Under the pieces are notes generated by a model. The model was not told the DNA's origin and did not search any database. It saw nothing but the letters and a program-made list of their open reading frames with translations. Below are positions 52,797 through 64,000 of a DNA stretch of 64,000 nt, piece after piece. The stretch lies in NCBI GenBank assembly GCA_030685235.1, contig MU839141.1, forward strand, positions 62,001 to 126,000. The letters run 5' to 3'. Position 1 is the stretch's first letter; each line of letters opens with the position of its first letter. Origin of the DNA: Copromyces sp. CBS 386.78. Its lineage: Eukaryota > Ascomycota > Sordariomycetes > Sordariales > Sordariaceae. A program made the position numbers and the translations under genes.

Positions 52797-53058
52797 CTTA
52801 CGTCTCGCCAACATTCCGAGCCGCCAAGGTATCTATGCCCCCACCATTCGGTGCAATGATACCTGAAATCAAGCGGTCTGAAGCATGGATGCAAGGTACC
52901 GACATGCAGCAAGTGGTGGATTGAATCATCTTGCTGCCCATTCGCCTTAAGAGGACCGTACCTGCCTCTGAGGTTGTACATCACCCCACGAGTCTCGAGG
53001 TTTCCCATTGGGACTACAGGAACAACCTTGGAATAAAACACGCTTCAATTTTACTTCC

Positions 53059-53093
<35 letters not shown>

Positions 53094-53800
53094 CTGCTTT
53101 CTGATAGCGACGAGAAACTGTTAGTCAGTGTACACCTTATTCTTCTTTCTCCGCTGAACTCGCTCTGCTTGAACAGCACGCTCCCGCTTTCTCACCTTTT
53201 TGTTATCGCCTTCTCCTGGCTGGGCCACACTTTGGTCACACGCGAAACTATTGGCGAAAGGAGACCAACTTGCTTTCTTGAATATTGCGCTGATCATCAG
53301 TCTCTTCTGGCCTAACCCAGCCATGTAGCATACAAGGCTCCATGCCCTGGCTCTCGACTCTTGGGGGGTAACATCGTCTACTCCGCCGTGCTCTAGCCGC
53401 TGTGGCTGTTGGGCCTTGCATATTCTGAGGAGATAGTCACCCACACGCGACTTGGGAAGCTGGAGGGGTTATGAGCGACCACAAGGCAACTCGGGCGCCT
53501 TCACAGTACACAATTTTCGGTGTCGAAAGCATGGCCGAGGTAGCCTTATTCCTTCCATGCTGCTTATTCAGTAGGTACGAACACAAATGGCGCGCGCCCC
53601 ATTTCCTCATTCGGTGAAACTCACTTGGGAGTTGTAATTATATACACAGTCCCTGGTATCGCTGCATCTCACGTCGGACACAATCCCCTCTGTCTCCCCT
53701 CCATTCTCCTCTGTGGTCATTGTTGTTCTTCGGGTACCCCTTAATCGCTCTACTTCTCTATAACCTTGTCCGATGGCCACTCGTTCTTACCTCTAGCAAG
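52797..53800. other. Region between the retrotransposon and the kinase-HET gene
   Basis: Normal composition resumes at once after the target duplication. It holds a (TG)n microsatellite at 53062-53091 and a pyrimidine-rich leader before 53801. No gene is supported. Confidence 0.45.
53062..53091. repeat. (TG)n dinucleotide microsatellite
   Basis: About 15 uninterrupted TG units. Confidence 0.9.
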
Positions 53801-56800
53801 ATGGCACAACTCGATGCTTCTGACGTTCAGTTGCTCTTCTTCGGGCAATTTCTGCTACTGTCCTTGCTCGCGGCACTGTACTCACTTTTTCAGGCATGGC
53901 GCAATGCGAACAATCCCTCAAAAACGCACAAAGACACCGGCGATTTGGATATGTGTTCGAAATTCCAGACACAGTTCCAGCCGAGAGATGACAGAAGCGA
54001 CAAATTCTTACCCGAGGGCATGCTACGGGAATTTCTTACACGGCAGATTGTTAGCGAATTACTCATAAAGGATCTTCCCATCCACGACATCCACAACATA
54101 CACGACGGGCATAATGAGTTGAAGAAAGTCGAAGAGCTGATCGACTTCACCATGTCCGAGCAAGACAACGAACTTGGAAAAAGGATCTTTGCCACTGCAC
54201 TCTTCTGCGGTTTTGACGACATACAGCTACGTACAGCAATCCAGGACTTTCGTGTTTACAAGCAGAACCATCCGGACTTCAAGCTGCCAATCACAAGTTC
54301 AGATGCCTTCTTCACAAGCAGTGGGAGGAAGTCTGACAAGGTTTGGACCGAGCACAAAAAGAATTCCTTCTGTGATAGACAGTGGACGTTTCTGGCCCCT
54401 GTTCTGTTCCCTAACATGAAGAACCCTATATTGAAACTGGAACCCCGGCACATCTTGCCTTGGATCAAGGAGGACCAGAAACTTATCGGATCCGGCTCGT
54501 TTGGAGAGGTGCGCCAGGTGACACCTAGCCAGTCGAACATCGTCGACCCGGCCTTTCAGGTGAGACAAACAACATAAAGATCGTGGCAAGATGAAAGACT
54601 AGACGCTAATTGGCATCATAACATCACAACACAGGGTTCGCCAATTGCAGTGAAGGCACTCAAAAATGTCGACAAAGGCGACGACGAAGAGAACGATGTC
54701 CAAAACAGCCGGAACGAATGGGATCGAGAGGTCCGAACCCATATCAACATCAAAAATATGAAGGATGGCAAAGGTCATGCACATATTATCCCCTTCTTCG
54801 GGGCCATTGAAAAGGGCACAAGCCGGTATCTTCTGTTTCAATGGGCCGATGGGGGCAACCTGCGCGACTTCTGGAAAAGCCATCCAAACCCAACGCCAAC
54901 TGCTGCTCTTGTTGAAAAGTTCCTTCATCAATTGAGAGGCATTGCGGATGCGCTCTACAATCTGCACACTTTCAAGCGTGATGGATGTGAAGATGGTTCC
55001 TACCGTCATGGAGACCTTAAACCCGAGAACATCCTTTCTGTCGGCAGCTTGAAGGGCGATTTTGGAACCTTGATGGTCTCTGATTTGGGACTCGCCAAGC
55101 ACCATCCTCTCGCAACGAATCTCCGACGACATCAAACAAGTACCGAGGCTACCACATGGAGGTATCAACCACCAGAGGTCAGCATTGAAGAGAAGAAGAG
55201 CATTGGCAGGTCAAGGCGCTACGACATCTGGTCCATGGGCTGCGTTACTTTGGAGTTTATTATCTGGCTTCTCTACGGCAACGATATCCTCAACCAATTC
55301 AACGACAGTATCAATAAACCCACCTCCCGCCCTTGTCTACCCGATTTCAACCGCAGCCCGTGGTTCACGACCGACGATGACACAAATACCGCCAGACTAC
55401 ACGACAGTGTCAAGAAGACCATCAGTATTATCCTGAAGAAGGACCCAGAATGTCAGGGTCCAGAGAAGACAGCTCTACACAGCCTCATAGAGCTGGTTAG
55501 GGATAGGTTACTTGTTGTTGACCTTGGTTCGGAGGCAGAATTGGCAAGGGCCCAGACTTTCGCATACATGAAGTCAGACGCATCAGCAAGTACGCCAGAG
55601 ATTCGGGTTGAGCAGGTCGATGCAAACGAACGCAACGTATCACCTCCTGTTAGTCACTCATCTACGGGTCGTGCTACCTCGGAAGAATTCTTGCTTGCAG
55701 TCAACAAGATTGTGGCTGACGGTAGCCGCAATCCCTCTTATTGGTTCACTGGAAAGCCCCGCGAGCACGTCCGCGCTGAGATTGAGAGTCATATACGGAG
55801 GCTTGCTCCCAACCATCCCGGGTCTCGTCGCCCCACGCATCTTCGACCAGAGGTCGCTGAATCGTATACTGCCACCCGACCACCCATTGACGTAAAAGAT
55901 TACCAAAGTCACGGAAATGGGGACAAAACTGTGAGCAGCTTGTCTACGAGCAGCTTGTCTACTCAAGTTTATAGGAATGAATACCAAAAGGCGACATTGC
56001 TTGATCGAACCGAGTTCTTCATCGACAACAAATTCGCACAAGAACTTTTGGGCAGTCCTCAAACTGACGGGCTATTTCCCAAAGCCACTTTCGAAGACAA
56101 ATTATGCGACAAGTGTCATATGTTAGACTTATTCGAACCTACGCTCAAGATCAGAGACAGTTGGAAGGGTCTCGAGCAAAGTCAGGAGAGCTGCAGGTTC
56201 TGCGCTCTTCGGTTGAAGGTCGCCCTCTCAAGAGACCCAAACAAGAAAAGCCATATCATCCTGTTTGACAATGAACGGGCCAGCTCTCTTCTGCGTCTGA
56301 ACGAAGATCCCGATCCGGCGATCTCTATCTGCCGAAGCCCAGGTACGCACTCTTCGCATTGTTATTGATATTAACTCTAAAGAACATCGATTCTGACATT
56401 AAATTGCCACTGTAGGTTTCGATACACCTGAATCCAACCGTCTTCAAATCGGCTTCCCGGACCTCACGGTTTCTGACAGTCAGCAATTTGGGCTCATGCG
56501 CCAGTGGCTCGATCACTGTGATAGCAATCCAAACCACAAGTGCAAGCCTCCACCAAATAGCCCCTTGCCGACACGGGTAATTGACCTCGGATCCAAGGCG
56601 GAACCTAGTCTGCGTTTGTATGAAACACAGCCAGGGGATTCCTTCAAGTTCATAGCCCTGTCACATCGATGGGGAGACGAAGCACAAGGCCACTTCCGTA
56701 CAACCAGGTCCAACTATTCAGCTCATACACAAGCTATTCCTTTTGAACAACTCCCAATGAATTTCCAGGATGCCATCCGCGTCACGCGTGAGCTTGACAT

Positions 56801-58098
56801 TAGGTACTTGTGGATTGATTCGATTTGCATTATTCAAGGCATCGGCGGTGACTTCACTGAGGAAGCTAAACGGATGGAATCTGTATTCAGCTCCGCCTAC
56901 TGCGTAGTAGCAGCAAGCAGCGCCCACAATCAACACGAAGGCTTTCTGAAGACACGCAAGAAGTGGGACTATGTCACATTGACCTCCAAAAAGCTCGGAA
57001 GCAACAAGGAAGTAGGAGCAGGAGAGATATATGTCGGGCCTTTCCGCGATGACTTTAAGGAGCACGCCATTAATTCTCCGCTTAGTGGGCGTGGTTGGGT
57101 GTTGCAAGAGAGGGCGCTAGCCAGGCGAACCATTTACTTCACCGAATGGCAAATGTACTGGGAGTGCGGAAATGGCATTCGATGCGAGTCCTTGGCTAAG
57201 ATGGACAAGTAAGTGATCCTTTTTACGTTCTCTAATTCCGTTACTGAGTTAACCAGGGTCCTCTAGCAAACTGCTCGCCTTCCTTGGCGATCCCAACTTT
57301 CCATCCAAGCTCTCAGGCAAACAAAGCGACCGCGGCGAGAAGATCCGGTTCTACGAGGGTCTCTACAGCCAGTACTCCCACCTGACGCTTACCAGACCCG
57401 CCGACCGCCCGATCGCCATTGCCGGACTAGAAGAGCGACTCATCCGTGATCTCGACGGCTGCTCTGGGGGTTTCGGAGTGTTTGATGACAAGCAGAGCCT
57501 TCTCCCCAGAAGCCTTCTCTGGCAGCGCGACAGCAGATTCCCCACTTTGGAAAAGATTGACAAAATCAACGTCCCCACATGGTCGTGGATGGCATACCAA
57601 GGTGGAATCGACTACATGGACGTTCCGCTTGGTGGTGTCGACTGGGATCCCAATGTGACTGAGATCAAGGGAAACTGGAACGGCACCACAGGCCATACTG
57701 AACAGATGGAACTAAACGCCAAGACGAGAGACTTTGAAATGGGAAGATTGGGTACATCCGAGTTTGACATCGTATTCGACATACCCCGCAAACATGAGCG
57801 CCTGGCCATGACGGAAGGTGCGCCGCAGCCGCCCTCTTTCCGGAAGCTCAAGTGTGTCTTGCTTGGCAGGATCAAGGGGCATGGAGACCCAAAAGACTTG
57901 ACGCACTACGTGCTGGTCGTTGCTTTGGGAAAACCAAAACCGACTTCGAGGCCATCGCTCATGCCGTCGTCGCTCAAGCCTGGAGACCAGCCGCAGATGG
58001 AGACCTACGAGAGAGTGGGTGTTGGAAAGATGGCTGGGAGGTTTATCGACTTTACTGAAGATAAGTCTCAGCTCCGGATTTGGGTCACTATACGGTAG
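53801..58098 (+). CDS. Membrane-anchored protein kinase fused to a HET domain
   Basis: Exons 53801-54559, 54635-56342, 56416-57208 and 57267-58098 give 1363 residues. A transmembrane helix lies at ~8-33 (VQLLFFGQFLLLSLLAALYS). Residues ~70-215 form a helical domain like that of the kinase at 41455-43904 (IFATALFCGFDDIQLRTAIQ). Kinase: IGSGSFGEV at ~229, IAVKAL (Lys ~258), RHGDLKPEN at ~377 (HGD for HRD), SDLGLAKHH at ~402 (DLG for DFG) and YQPPEV (PPE for APE). A linker with a possible zinc site (CDKCHML ... CRFCAL, ~744-775) leads to the HET domain: FIALSHRWGDEA at ~900, YLWIDSICIIQG at ~953 and GRGWVLQERALARR at ~1045. HET domains trigger cell death in fungal heterokaryon incompatibility; a kinase on the same chain suggests signal-gated death. 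That is an inference. The ATG at 53801 is the first in frame. Confidence 0.9.
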
Positions 58099-58882
58099 AC
58101 AAATGGTGAGAGGATTGGAAGGAGAACATTTTGAGAACCGAGTGGCACCTTCTCTTCTTCACACCTCACAATGCTGTGGTGTTTTAACCCCTGTTTTCAT
58201 TCATATCCTATTCTCTTCTTTTCATTTCCTGCAGTCATTATATCCCTTTGTCACTTTCTGGAGTATCAGGGCAATAGATCGGAGGTGCCTAATGAGTATG
58301 GCGCCGATGGTCATACCGGCGAGAACCGATACATTACCGGGAAATATGTTTCTGCGCTGGCGCAAGGTTGGAAAACAAGTTTTGGGATTTACACAGCACA
58401 TAGTAGATTGATTTTTATGAAAATACCCCCACTTCAACACAAACAACACTAGATCATGTCCAAGTCCTTTATTGTGCTTTTATACTTGTTCGTAATGAAT
58501 CTAGCACCATCTTTCCAAGCTTCTAAGATGAGCACGGGCACTACCTACACCGGATATTGAACGCACTTCATCATGGGGCCTTGTTGAGCGAACAAAAGGT
58601 CATCCTTCCCGCATATGTCAGCCAACGCTTTTACTAAGCCTGATTGACAGTAATGTTTGGCTTCGCTTCCCTTGAAGAATGATCTAGGTGGTTGTATCTC
58701 TTTGGTCCTTGAGAGCAGTACATCACCTCCTACAAGAGCCAGAACTTGGTGCCCGACTGTGAAGCGACTCATCATTGGTTCGTGTATTTCTTTTAAAGGA
58801 AGCTCTCCTTCCTCCACCTTGGCGTCTTGCCATACGCCTTCCTCTCACTACCTTGAATTATCAAACATGGTCAACTTCCAAG
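58099..58882. other. Intergenic region
   Basis: 3' flank of the kinase-HET gene and leader of the next gene. No supported ORF. Confidence 0.4.
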
Positions 58883-59921
58883 ATGCCTCAAAGCACCCGG
58901 TCTCAATCAAACAGTAACGACACCACCATGAACGATCACTCCACAGACCCCTATACCATAGAGCTAGACCCTGAAAGACTAAGACTCAGCGGTCGAATCT
59001 CCAACGATGATGACCATCCTTTGACCAATGGCAATCCCCCAACCAACGGCCACCTCACCAACGGTTACCACTCCAACGAAAGCAACACAGCTGAAGAAGT
59101 GCAAATTCGGCCACCAGTCCGCACCGTTGCACCCAGCAACTCAGGTCAGCCTTCTAGTCACATCAGAACCACAGAAACAGGAGAAGGAACAGGAACAGGG
59201 ACAGGAGCACGTCAAGCCACTACCCTGACAAATGTTACCGGAACCACTATCATTACCGGAATTACTATCAATGGCACTCACATCACCGACATCACCATTA
59301 CCGGCACCAACATCGCCGGAACAACCATCACCGGCACCCGCATTAGCGGAGTCACGATCAACGGCACCAACATCAACGGTGCCACCATCAACGGGGTATC
59401 TCAGACCGATAGCGGCGCAACTGTCAAGGGAACTACCAGCATTGATAATCTAGCAGCCATCGAGAGCGCTGTAGCTACCGTGAACAAACAGCGAGCCGTT
59501 ATCGCTGATGCCGAAGCCAGAATAAAAGACTTGGAACGAGAAGTCGAGTTTGCTCGTAATGTCGCCTGGATCGAGATAGTCTGTAACGAAATGGAAGAAA
59601 GTGAACACGTCAGCCCTGATCCGGTAGTGATTGGGGGTAGATCTACCCAGGTGTTTTCTACGGTGCTGTATCCAAACATCAATCCGACTAGGCTCACCTA
59701 CCTGTTGAGTAGGGAGTTTGGAGATCCGTGGGAAAGTTATCCGCCAAAGTGGCGGATTGAGGTGAGTAAATGATCTGCAGATGCCCTGTGTTGGAGATGT
59801 AAGCTGGATGGAACAAGGTGAGCTAACAGATTGGGGGTTGGAGATACTTGATGATGGCTTTAAAATCACTGCGCCGAGGCGGTTGACGGATGAGGAGGTC
59901 AGGTCCTGTGAGGGGTTCTAG
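58883..59921 (+). CDS. Pentapeptide-type repeat protein with shared C-terminal module (copy 2)
   Basis: Exons 58883-59761 and 59844-59921 give 318 residues. The N-terminal ~105 residues are polar and disordered. Residues ~112-175 are regular five-residue repeats of the form I-T/N-G-T-x (INGTH, ITDIT, ITGTN, IAGTT, ITGTR, ISGVT, INGTN), suggesting a beta-solenoid. A coiled coil (~195-235, KQRAVIADAEARIKDLEREV) follows. The C-terminal module is NPTRLTYLLSREFG ... PKWRIE, then after a phase-0 intron ILDDGFKITAPRRLTDEEVRSC. The acceptor at 59843 (14 nt after CTAAC) was chosen over the nearer CAG at 59830 because only it opens this conserved frame. Function unknown. Confidence 0.72.
59212..59400 (+). 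repeat. 15-bp-periodic coding repeat (pentapeptide I-x-G-x-x)
   Basis: About twelve consecutive five-residue units with Ile at the first place and Gly at the third. DNA units keep ATCACCGGCACC-like words but are diverged. Confidence 0.8.
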
Positions 59922-60599
59922 AGAATGAAGGGTGCTGAGATCCAGCAAAATCGGTTGTAGCTGGGGAAAGAAATGGGGGATCAGGTTTATGGTCTCGGTG
60001 TTAGGGTGGAAGGGGTCATTTACCTCGAGCTGTCCAGTATGGCAGACATAATAAAGGGAAAAGTGTCAGCGGTTGCAAGGACGCAAAATGGAAAAATGAG
60101 AAAAAAAACTTCTTCCAAAACCAACAGGTGGGTTGGAAATGAAGACTTCTCTCAGCACCAATTGCCAGAGCCCGCGTGCGATCAATGGGCGCTTTGAATC
60201 ACGAAACATTCTCAGCGTCAAGAGGTGTCAGGGACACGTAAGTGGAAAGCTGGATTCATTGTCCATGCCGTCCTGGGCGGCTGGTTGGGTACGGAATCTC
60301 GACCCAACTGAATTCCCGGCACCACTTATCCAGAACCAACATAATATCTCGGGCTATGGATGACCATTGGCCGTGATGAAGTGCTTTTTCTTTGTCCGTA
60401 GAACAGCGCCTTCTGGCGGTGCTACAGGGAAGAGTTCACATACTTAACTCAAGTGATGACCGATCCTCTGTTCTTGTTGCAGGCCTCATTTTCTTTCGGG
60501 TATTACCACAGCTTCGTTGCAGCACCTTGCAATTCGTGTGCCTGTTTGCAACCACTCTATCATCAAACCCTCACTACAACAAACCACGACAGGTTGACA
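59922..60599. other. Intergenic region between two small accessory genes
   Basis: No supported gene. A C/A-rich leader precedes 60600. Confidence 0.4.
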
Positions 60600-61041
60600 A
60601 TGTCGACAGACACTTCCGCAATCCAACAAGCTCCCAAGTTTTCGGAGGAAGAACTCGAGCCCTATAAAAACGTTACGGTGGTCCACGAGTTTCAGACATG
60701 CTATGTAAGGATTGTATAGTTTGGGCGGAAAAACTTTGGCAGGGCATGGTAACGTACTCGTTTGCAAAGTGCGATTACGGTCAGAACACAGGGTGAGTCC
60801 CACCAGGCTTCCAAAGACAGCCGACACTTGAGGCCAATACAGCATAACCGTGGACTCTTCATAAATTGGGTAAAAAGAACTGACCACTCACTCATACCGA
60901 CAGGGAAGTGATGAGTTCTATCTCATCAAGGCCTATCGCAAAGCTACCGACGACGAGAGAAAAGATCTTGTGAAAGATGGGAAGTGCAAAAAATGCGATG
61001 AAACATGCTCGCGAGTATCCGAAAGCGCCATTGTGATATAA
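60600..61041 (+). CDS. Small accessory protein, possible diverged copy of the shared module (copy 4)
   Basis: Proposed exons 60600-60704 and 60904-61041 give 80 residues, donor GTAAGG, phase 0. Exon 1 encodes FSEEELEPYKNVTVVHEFQ and ends TCY. Exon 2 starts GSDEFYLIKAYRKATDDERK and ends with a Cys-rich stretch CKKCDETC. The intron lies at the same place as in the other small genes, and RK-x-T-DDE echoes their PRKLSHDE, but the Pro-Arg is missing. The 199-nt intron is long and may hide a short middle exon (an open reading ending VCKVRLRSEHR just before a GTGAGT at 60794). Reading is plausible, membership weak. Confidence 0.42.
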
Positions 61042-63048
61042 CAACATCGCTGGCGTAAATTCCAGAAAACACTCGTGTCACATACTAGCCGGTTAGGAGA
61101 GCTGTTGCTGCGGCTTAGCATTTGTTTCCATTGTGGATGAGAAAAGTTGTTTGAGAGGGAGACTATTGGGAGAAGAGGGATTGTGTTGGAGGATGACAGG
61201 TCTGGAACACAACTATAGTCGGTGCTGGTCACCCGATAATCACCGCATCATGTCTTCCTTTTATCCTTCGTGTCAGTGGATGGACGCATCTCTGGTAAGG
61301 ATAGCATGAGGCCGATATGGGCGCTCTTTGTCCAGCGAGCCCGTGCAAGTGTCCCCGAAGAAAATTTGACCCCAAGTGAGCGATTGAATTCGGCCTAGAA
61401 GCAACGGCGGCATCACTAGGTAGCAAGGAATGATGGATAGCACATTGGGAGTATGCCTGGAAAGAGGTAGGGGCAATTGTTGATCGCTTCAGAAAACACC
61501 ATTGACGTGATGCGTGGTGGTGATTTGCAAAAGGTGGTCAAAATCGCAGTCTCCACCCCGTGAAAGCATGTCAAAGGCACTTTCCACATATGACGCATAT
61601 ATGAGAAGTCCATGTTGGCGATGCGGCAAGCGCGACGTACGCAGCTCGTACACACGGCACCTCACCAGCAGGCCAGTTGGTGAGTCGAGTCGAGCCTTCC
61701 GAGTAATACCCATTTTGACGAGTTTTTTTTGTCGCAAAGGCTTATTCGAAATAGCTGATTTAAACACAATGCTCATCTTCTTGTATAATAATAAACTTTA
61801 GCCAAACGGTGTTATTGAAAGGCGCCTATAAACTTCGAGTGACCAACGCGAATTTTGCATGCGCTCGGGAAATCCTGTGTTTGGGAAGCTACCAGTAGCG
61901 CCCTGCGCTCCTCTATCCTTCAAAATCACTGACCATAGTTTGAGGCGTTGGGTTTTCAAGAGAAGAAGACCAGCCAACTTACATGCGTAAATCATCTAAC
62001 ATCACGATCTAGATTCTAAGCGCCAAATACCCTTTCATATCATCTTCGAATCATGGCTCACACATACGTTTAGTTTCAAATAACAGACTTTCAAAATCTT
62101 TCCATAACTATATTATACCACTAAACCAGTAGATAAAGGCTTTTTTTGCACCTCATCATCCGAAATGCCAATGAACTCGAGGAGTGGCTCTCGTATGTTC
62201 GATCACACACGCAAGCACTTCCGTTAGTAGGCGACATTAACGCACTGTACGGGCTGTTTGGTGCATGGCCTGGGGGCGCTCACAGGGCGCGCTAACATCA
62301 GCAAAGAGGGCATTAGGAACGGTAAATCTTCTTCTTGTGACCAACACTCCCATTTTCTCCGACTTCGCTTTTAATCAATGCGACGAACAATCCCACAGAT
62401 GATGACATGAACGCCAGAAATTGGACAGGTTTTACCCGAAAATCTCTGAAATCAATTGACCTTGTGCTTTCCGCGCGCTCAAAAAGGCCAGCCGGCCAGA
62501 ATAAGAGGAGGCAGAGGAGCGCAAAGTGTCCGGATCGGCGTGTCCAGGGATCCAAAAACTAACCTCGTTTCCCTAGACAGGACAAAGGCTCATTAACCCA
62601 CCTGATATTCACATAACTTGTGACTTTTCCATATGACCCTGTTGGTGAAGTATCCCGGACCCAACGACATTCTCGGCCCAACGTAACCGCCCGGCCGAGG
62701 GTCAAACGGTTGGTTGTCAGTTGGGGTCGTTGTGAGGTAACCACTTCGGCGCATATCTTCTTTGTTGCTAAGGGTCGCTATGAGTAACAGGCTCGTAGTT
62801 GAGAATCCATGACACACGCAACACATATGTCTATATATTCAGTTTCGTGTTGCCGGCTTGCACCGTTCATCCAAAGGACACGCTCCTGAATGACTCCAGT
62901 CGAATTCAACTTATATCCTCAGCCAATTGACAAAACCATCCAATATCCGTTTCAAAGGTAATACCGCGAGCAAAAGCCTTTCTATACGCAGATTAGCTTA
63001 CCATCTAGAACGATCCAGTCTACCCAGTCGGCAGATCAACACTCATTT
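61042..63048. other. Intergenic region with possible gene relic
   Basis: 2 kb without a supported gene. At 62137-62292 a plus-strand frame without a start codon reads like protein (NELEEWLSYVRSHTQALPLV), possibly a relic exon. Nothing else is seen. Confidence 0.35.
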
Positions 63049-63565
63049 ATGATGTCTGCTCCCAAAGACACCGCCCAATCCCTCAGCGGGGCCAGAAACG
63101 TCGCAGCACTTTCGGTTGGAAGACAGCACCCGGAACCAGTCATAGATCATGCAAATTTGAGGGCTCGTATCACTGGCGGAGCCCCTGGCCCGTCGTTTTC
63201 GTATATATTTTCTGAGAAAGAGATCAAAAGACATGATCTCCAAAATGAACTTGGACGTCTTTTTGGGGAAATGGACAAGGACTTCTACATGAAATATGAG
63301 GTATGTAATCTCTTGTTTTACTCCCTTAACTGTACAGGTAAATGAACAAGGACACACCCTAACAGCTTCGATATAGGTTCTTAAAAGGCGCAAAGTCATC
63401 AATCAGGGTGGCTACACTGCCATATGGACGGTGACCACACCCCGAGAACTTCTATTCAATGAGATAAAGCATTGCATCCTACCTGAGGCCTGGTCTAAGG
63501 TTGAGATTCAGATGACTGCACAAGAGGCATTTCCGCGTGCACCTGAGCTTGAAACGCGTGGCTGA
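63049..63565 (+). CDS. Small accessory protein with shared C-terminal module (copy 3)
   Basis: Exons 63049-63300 and 63377-63565 give 146 residues. The 76-nt intron has GTATGT and CCTAAC 18 nt before its TAG acceptor, phase 0. The N terminus is polar and contains GGAPGPSFSYIFSEKEI. The module reads HDLQNELGRLFG ... YMKYE, then after the intron TAIWTVTTPRELLFNEIKHC. It aligns with the genes at 44907 and 58883 at the FG pair, the aromatic strand, the Pro-Arg-x-Leu, the Glu-Ile/Val and the Cys. A ~30-residue extension (AWSKVEIQMTAQEAF) follows the Cys. Function unknown. Confidence 0.65.
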
Positions 63566-64000
63566 CACCTTGAAGTCTTGAATTTCCGGATCCCGATTTT
63601 TTGGACTAGTACGGCAACTGGAGGGCAAAATGAGTCTAAAATGTCTTTTAGACAAGACAGGGTTCCAGATCATGGTTGGGCAGGGATTTTGGACTTGACG
63701 GTATAGGTGCCAGGGCTAGAGTTGAGAGTCTAGTGAGATGGGTATAATAACAATTAAGAGCAGGTCTCTTTACCTATAAATGTCAACCTCCAAACCTACC
63801 AAATGTTCTTTGTGTCTCGGGTGATACAATTTTTGACATAGAAACCGTGCGATATGCCCTCGGCGTTAATCATTCTGTGATTCGCTGATGTAGCGTTCAA
63901 TGTCTTCTGTCGCCGATGTATGCATAGCTGTCCATTGATAAGGCCCATTGAGCAAAACAGCGGTCCACGGAGAGGACCTCTAAGCCTTTGCATTCATTGC
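63566..64000. other. Window end, no supported gene
   Basis: 435 bp of normal composition; no convincing ORF or RNA gene. Confidence 0.4.

Noticed and set aside
45253..52797. Idea that the retrotransposon interrupted a host gene
   Set aside because: The small gene at 44907 ends with its own stop 194 bp before the insertion, and no coding sequence resumes after 52797.
62137..62292. Plus-strand frame reading NELEEWLSYVRSHTQALPLV
   Set aside because: It looks like protein but has no start codon and I could not find a phase-compatible upstream exon; noted as a possible relic only.
62313..62555. 80-codon minus-strand frame with a hydrophobic segment
   Set aside because: It begins at TTG without an ATG, has no upstream exon and no family features.

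Overview
The window is a nuclear segment of a filamentous ascomycete. Short introns (mostly 55-135 nt) carry GTRNGT-type donors and CTAAC/CTGAC branch sites, housekeeping proteins are of Pezizomycotina type, and one island has collapsed to very AT-rich DNA in the way RIP (repeat-induced point mutation) leaves it. Together these point to Sordariales, most likely Neurospora or a close Sordariaceae relative. The genus is an inference.

Bases 1-41,000 are an ordinary, gene-sparse chromosome arm with conserved genes. In order these are a mitochondrial-type membrane protein (550-1685 +), ESCRT-II VPS36 (2124-4257 -), a THP3/SAC3-domain protein (5024-6773 +), a possible micro-gene (8184-8588 +), the polarity scaffold BEM1 (10902-13149 +), a CENP-B-type DNA-binding protein (14749-16098 -), two orphan coiled-coil genes (17488-18504 - and 19547-20829 +), a small secreted cysteine protein (23513-24290 +), ATP synthase subunit k (25313-25753 -), an MTP18-family mitochondrial fission protein (26358-27397 +), a CUZ1/ZFAND1 AN1 zinc-finger protein (27797-28768 -), RAD4/XPC (29684-33190 +), an RNF216-like RBR ubiquitin ligase (35789-38555 +) and a short DCC1-like protein (39992-40806 -). 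Most coding spans were rebuilt by hand from splice signals; exon coordinates are in each entry.

Bases 41,400-64,000 are an accessory region. Two related protein kinases (41455-43904 - and 53801-58098 +) flank a transposon island. The second is a membrane-anchored kinase fused to a C-terminal HET (heterokaryon incompatibility) domain. Four small genes around them (44907-45252, 58883-59921, 60600-61041 and 63049-63565) end in a similar C-terminal module that follows a phase-0 intron at the same place. I found no named family for it. Kinase, HET and small-protein genes together look like a candidate self/non-self recognition or cell-death locus; this is an inference from content and clustering.

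The island (45447-52791) is one Copia-type LTR retrotransposon on the minus strand. It has 166-bp LTRs, a 5-bp target duplication CTTAC, a polypurine tract, and a reverse-transcriptase box still readable through C-to-T/G-to-A damage. Nested inside is an undamaged 1450-bp terminal-inverted-repeat element (47316-48765) with a 10-bp target duplication. A mutated, intron-containing tRNA-like sequence sits near the left LTR.
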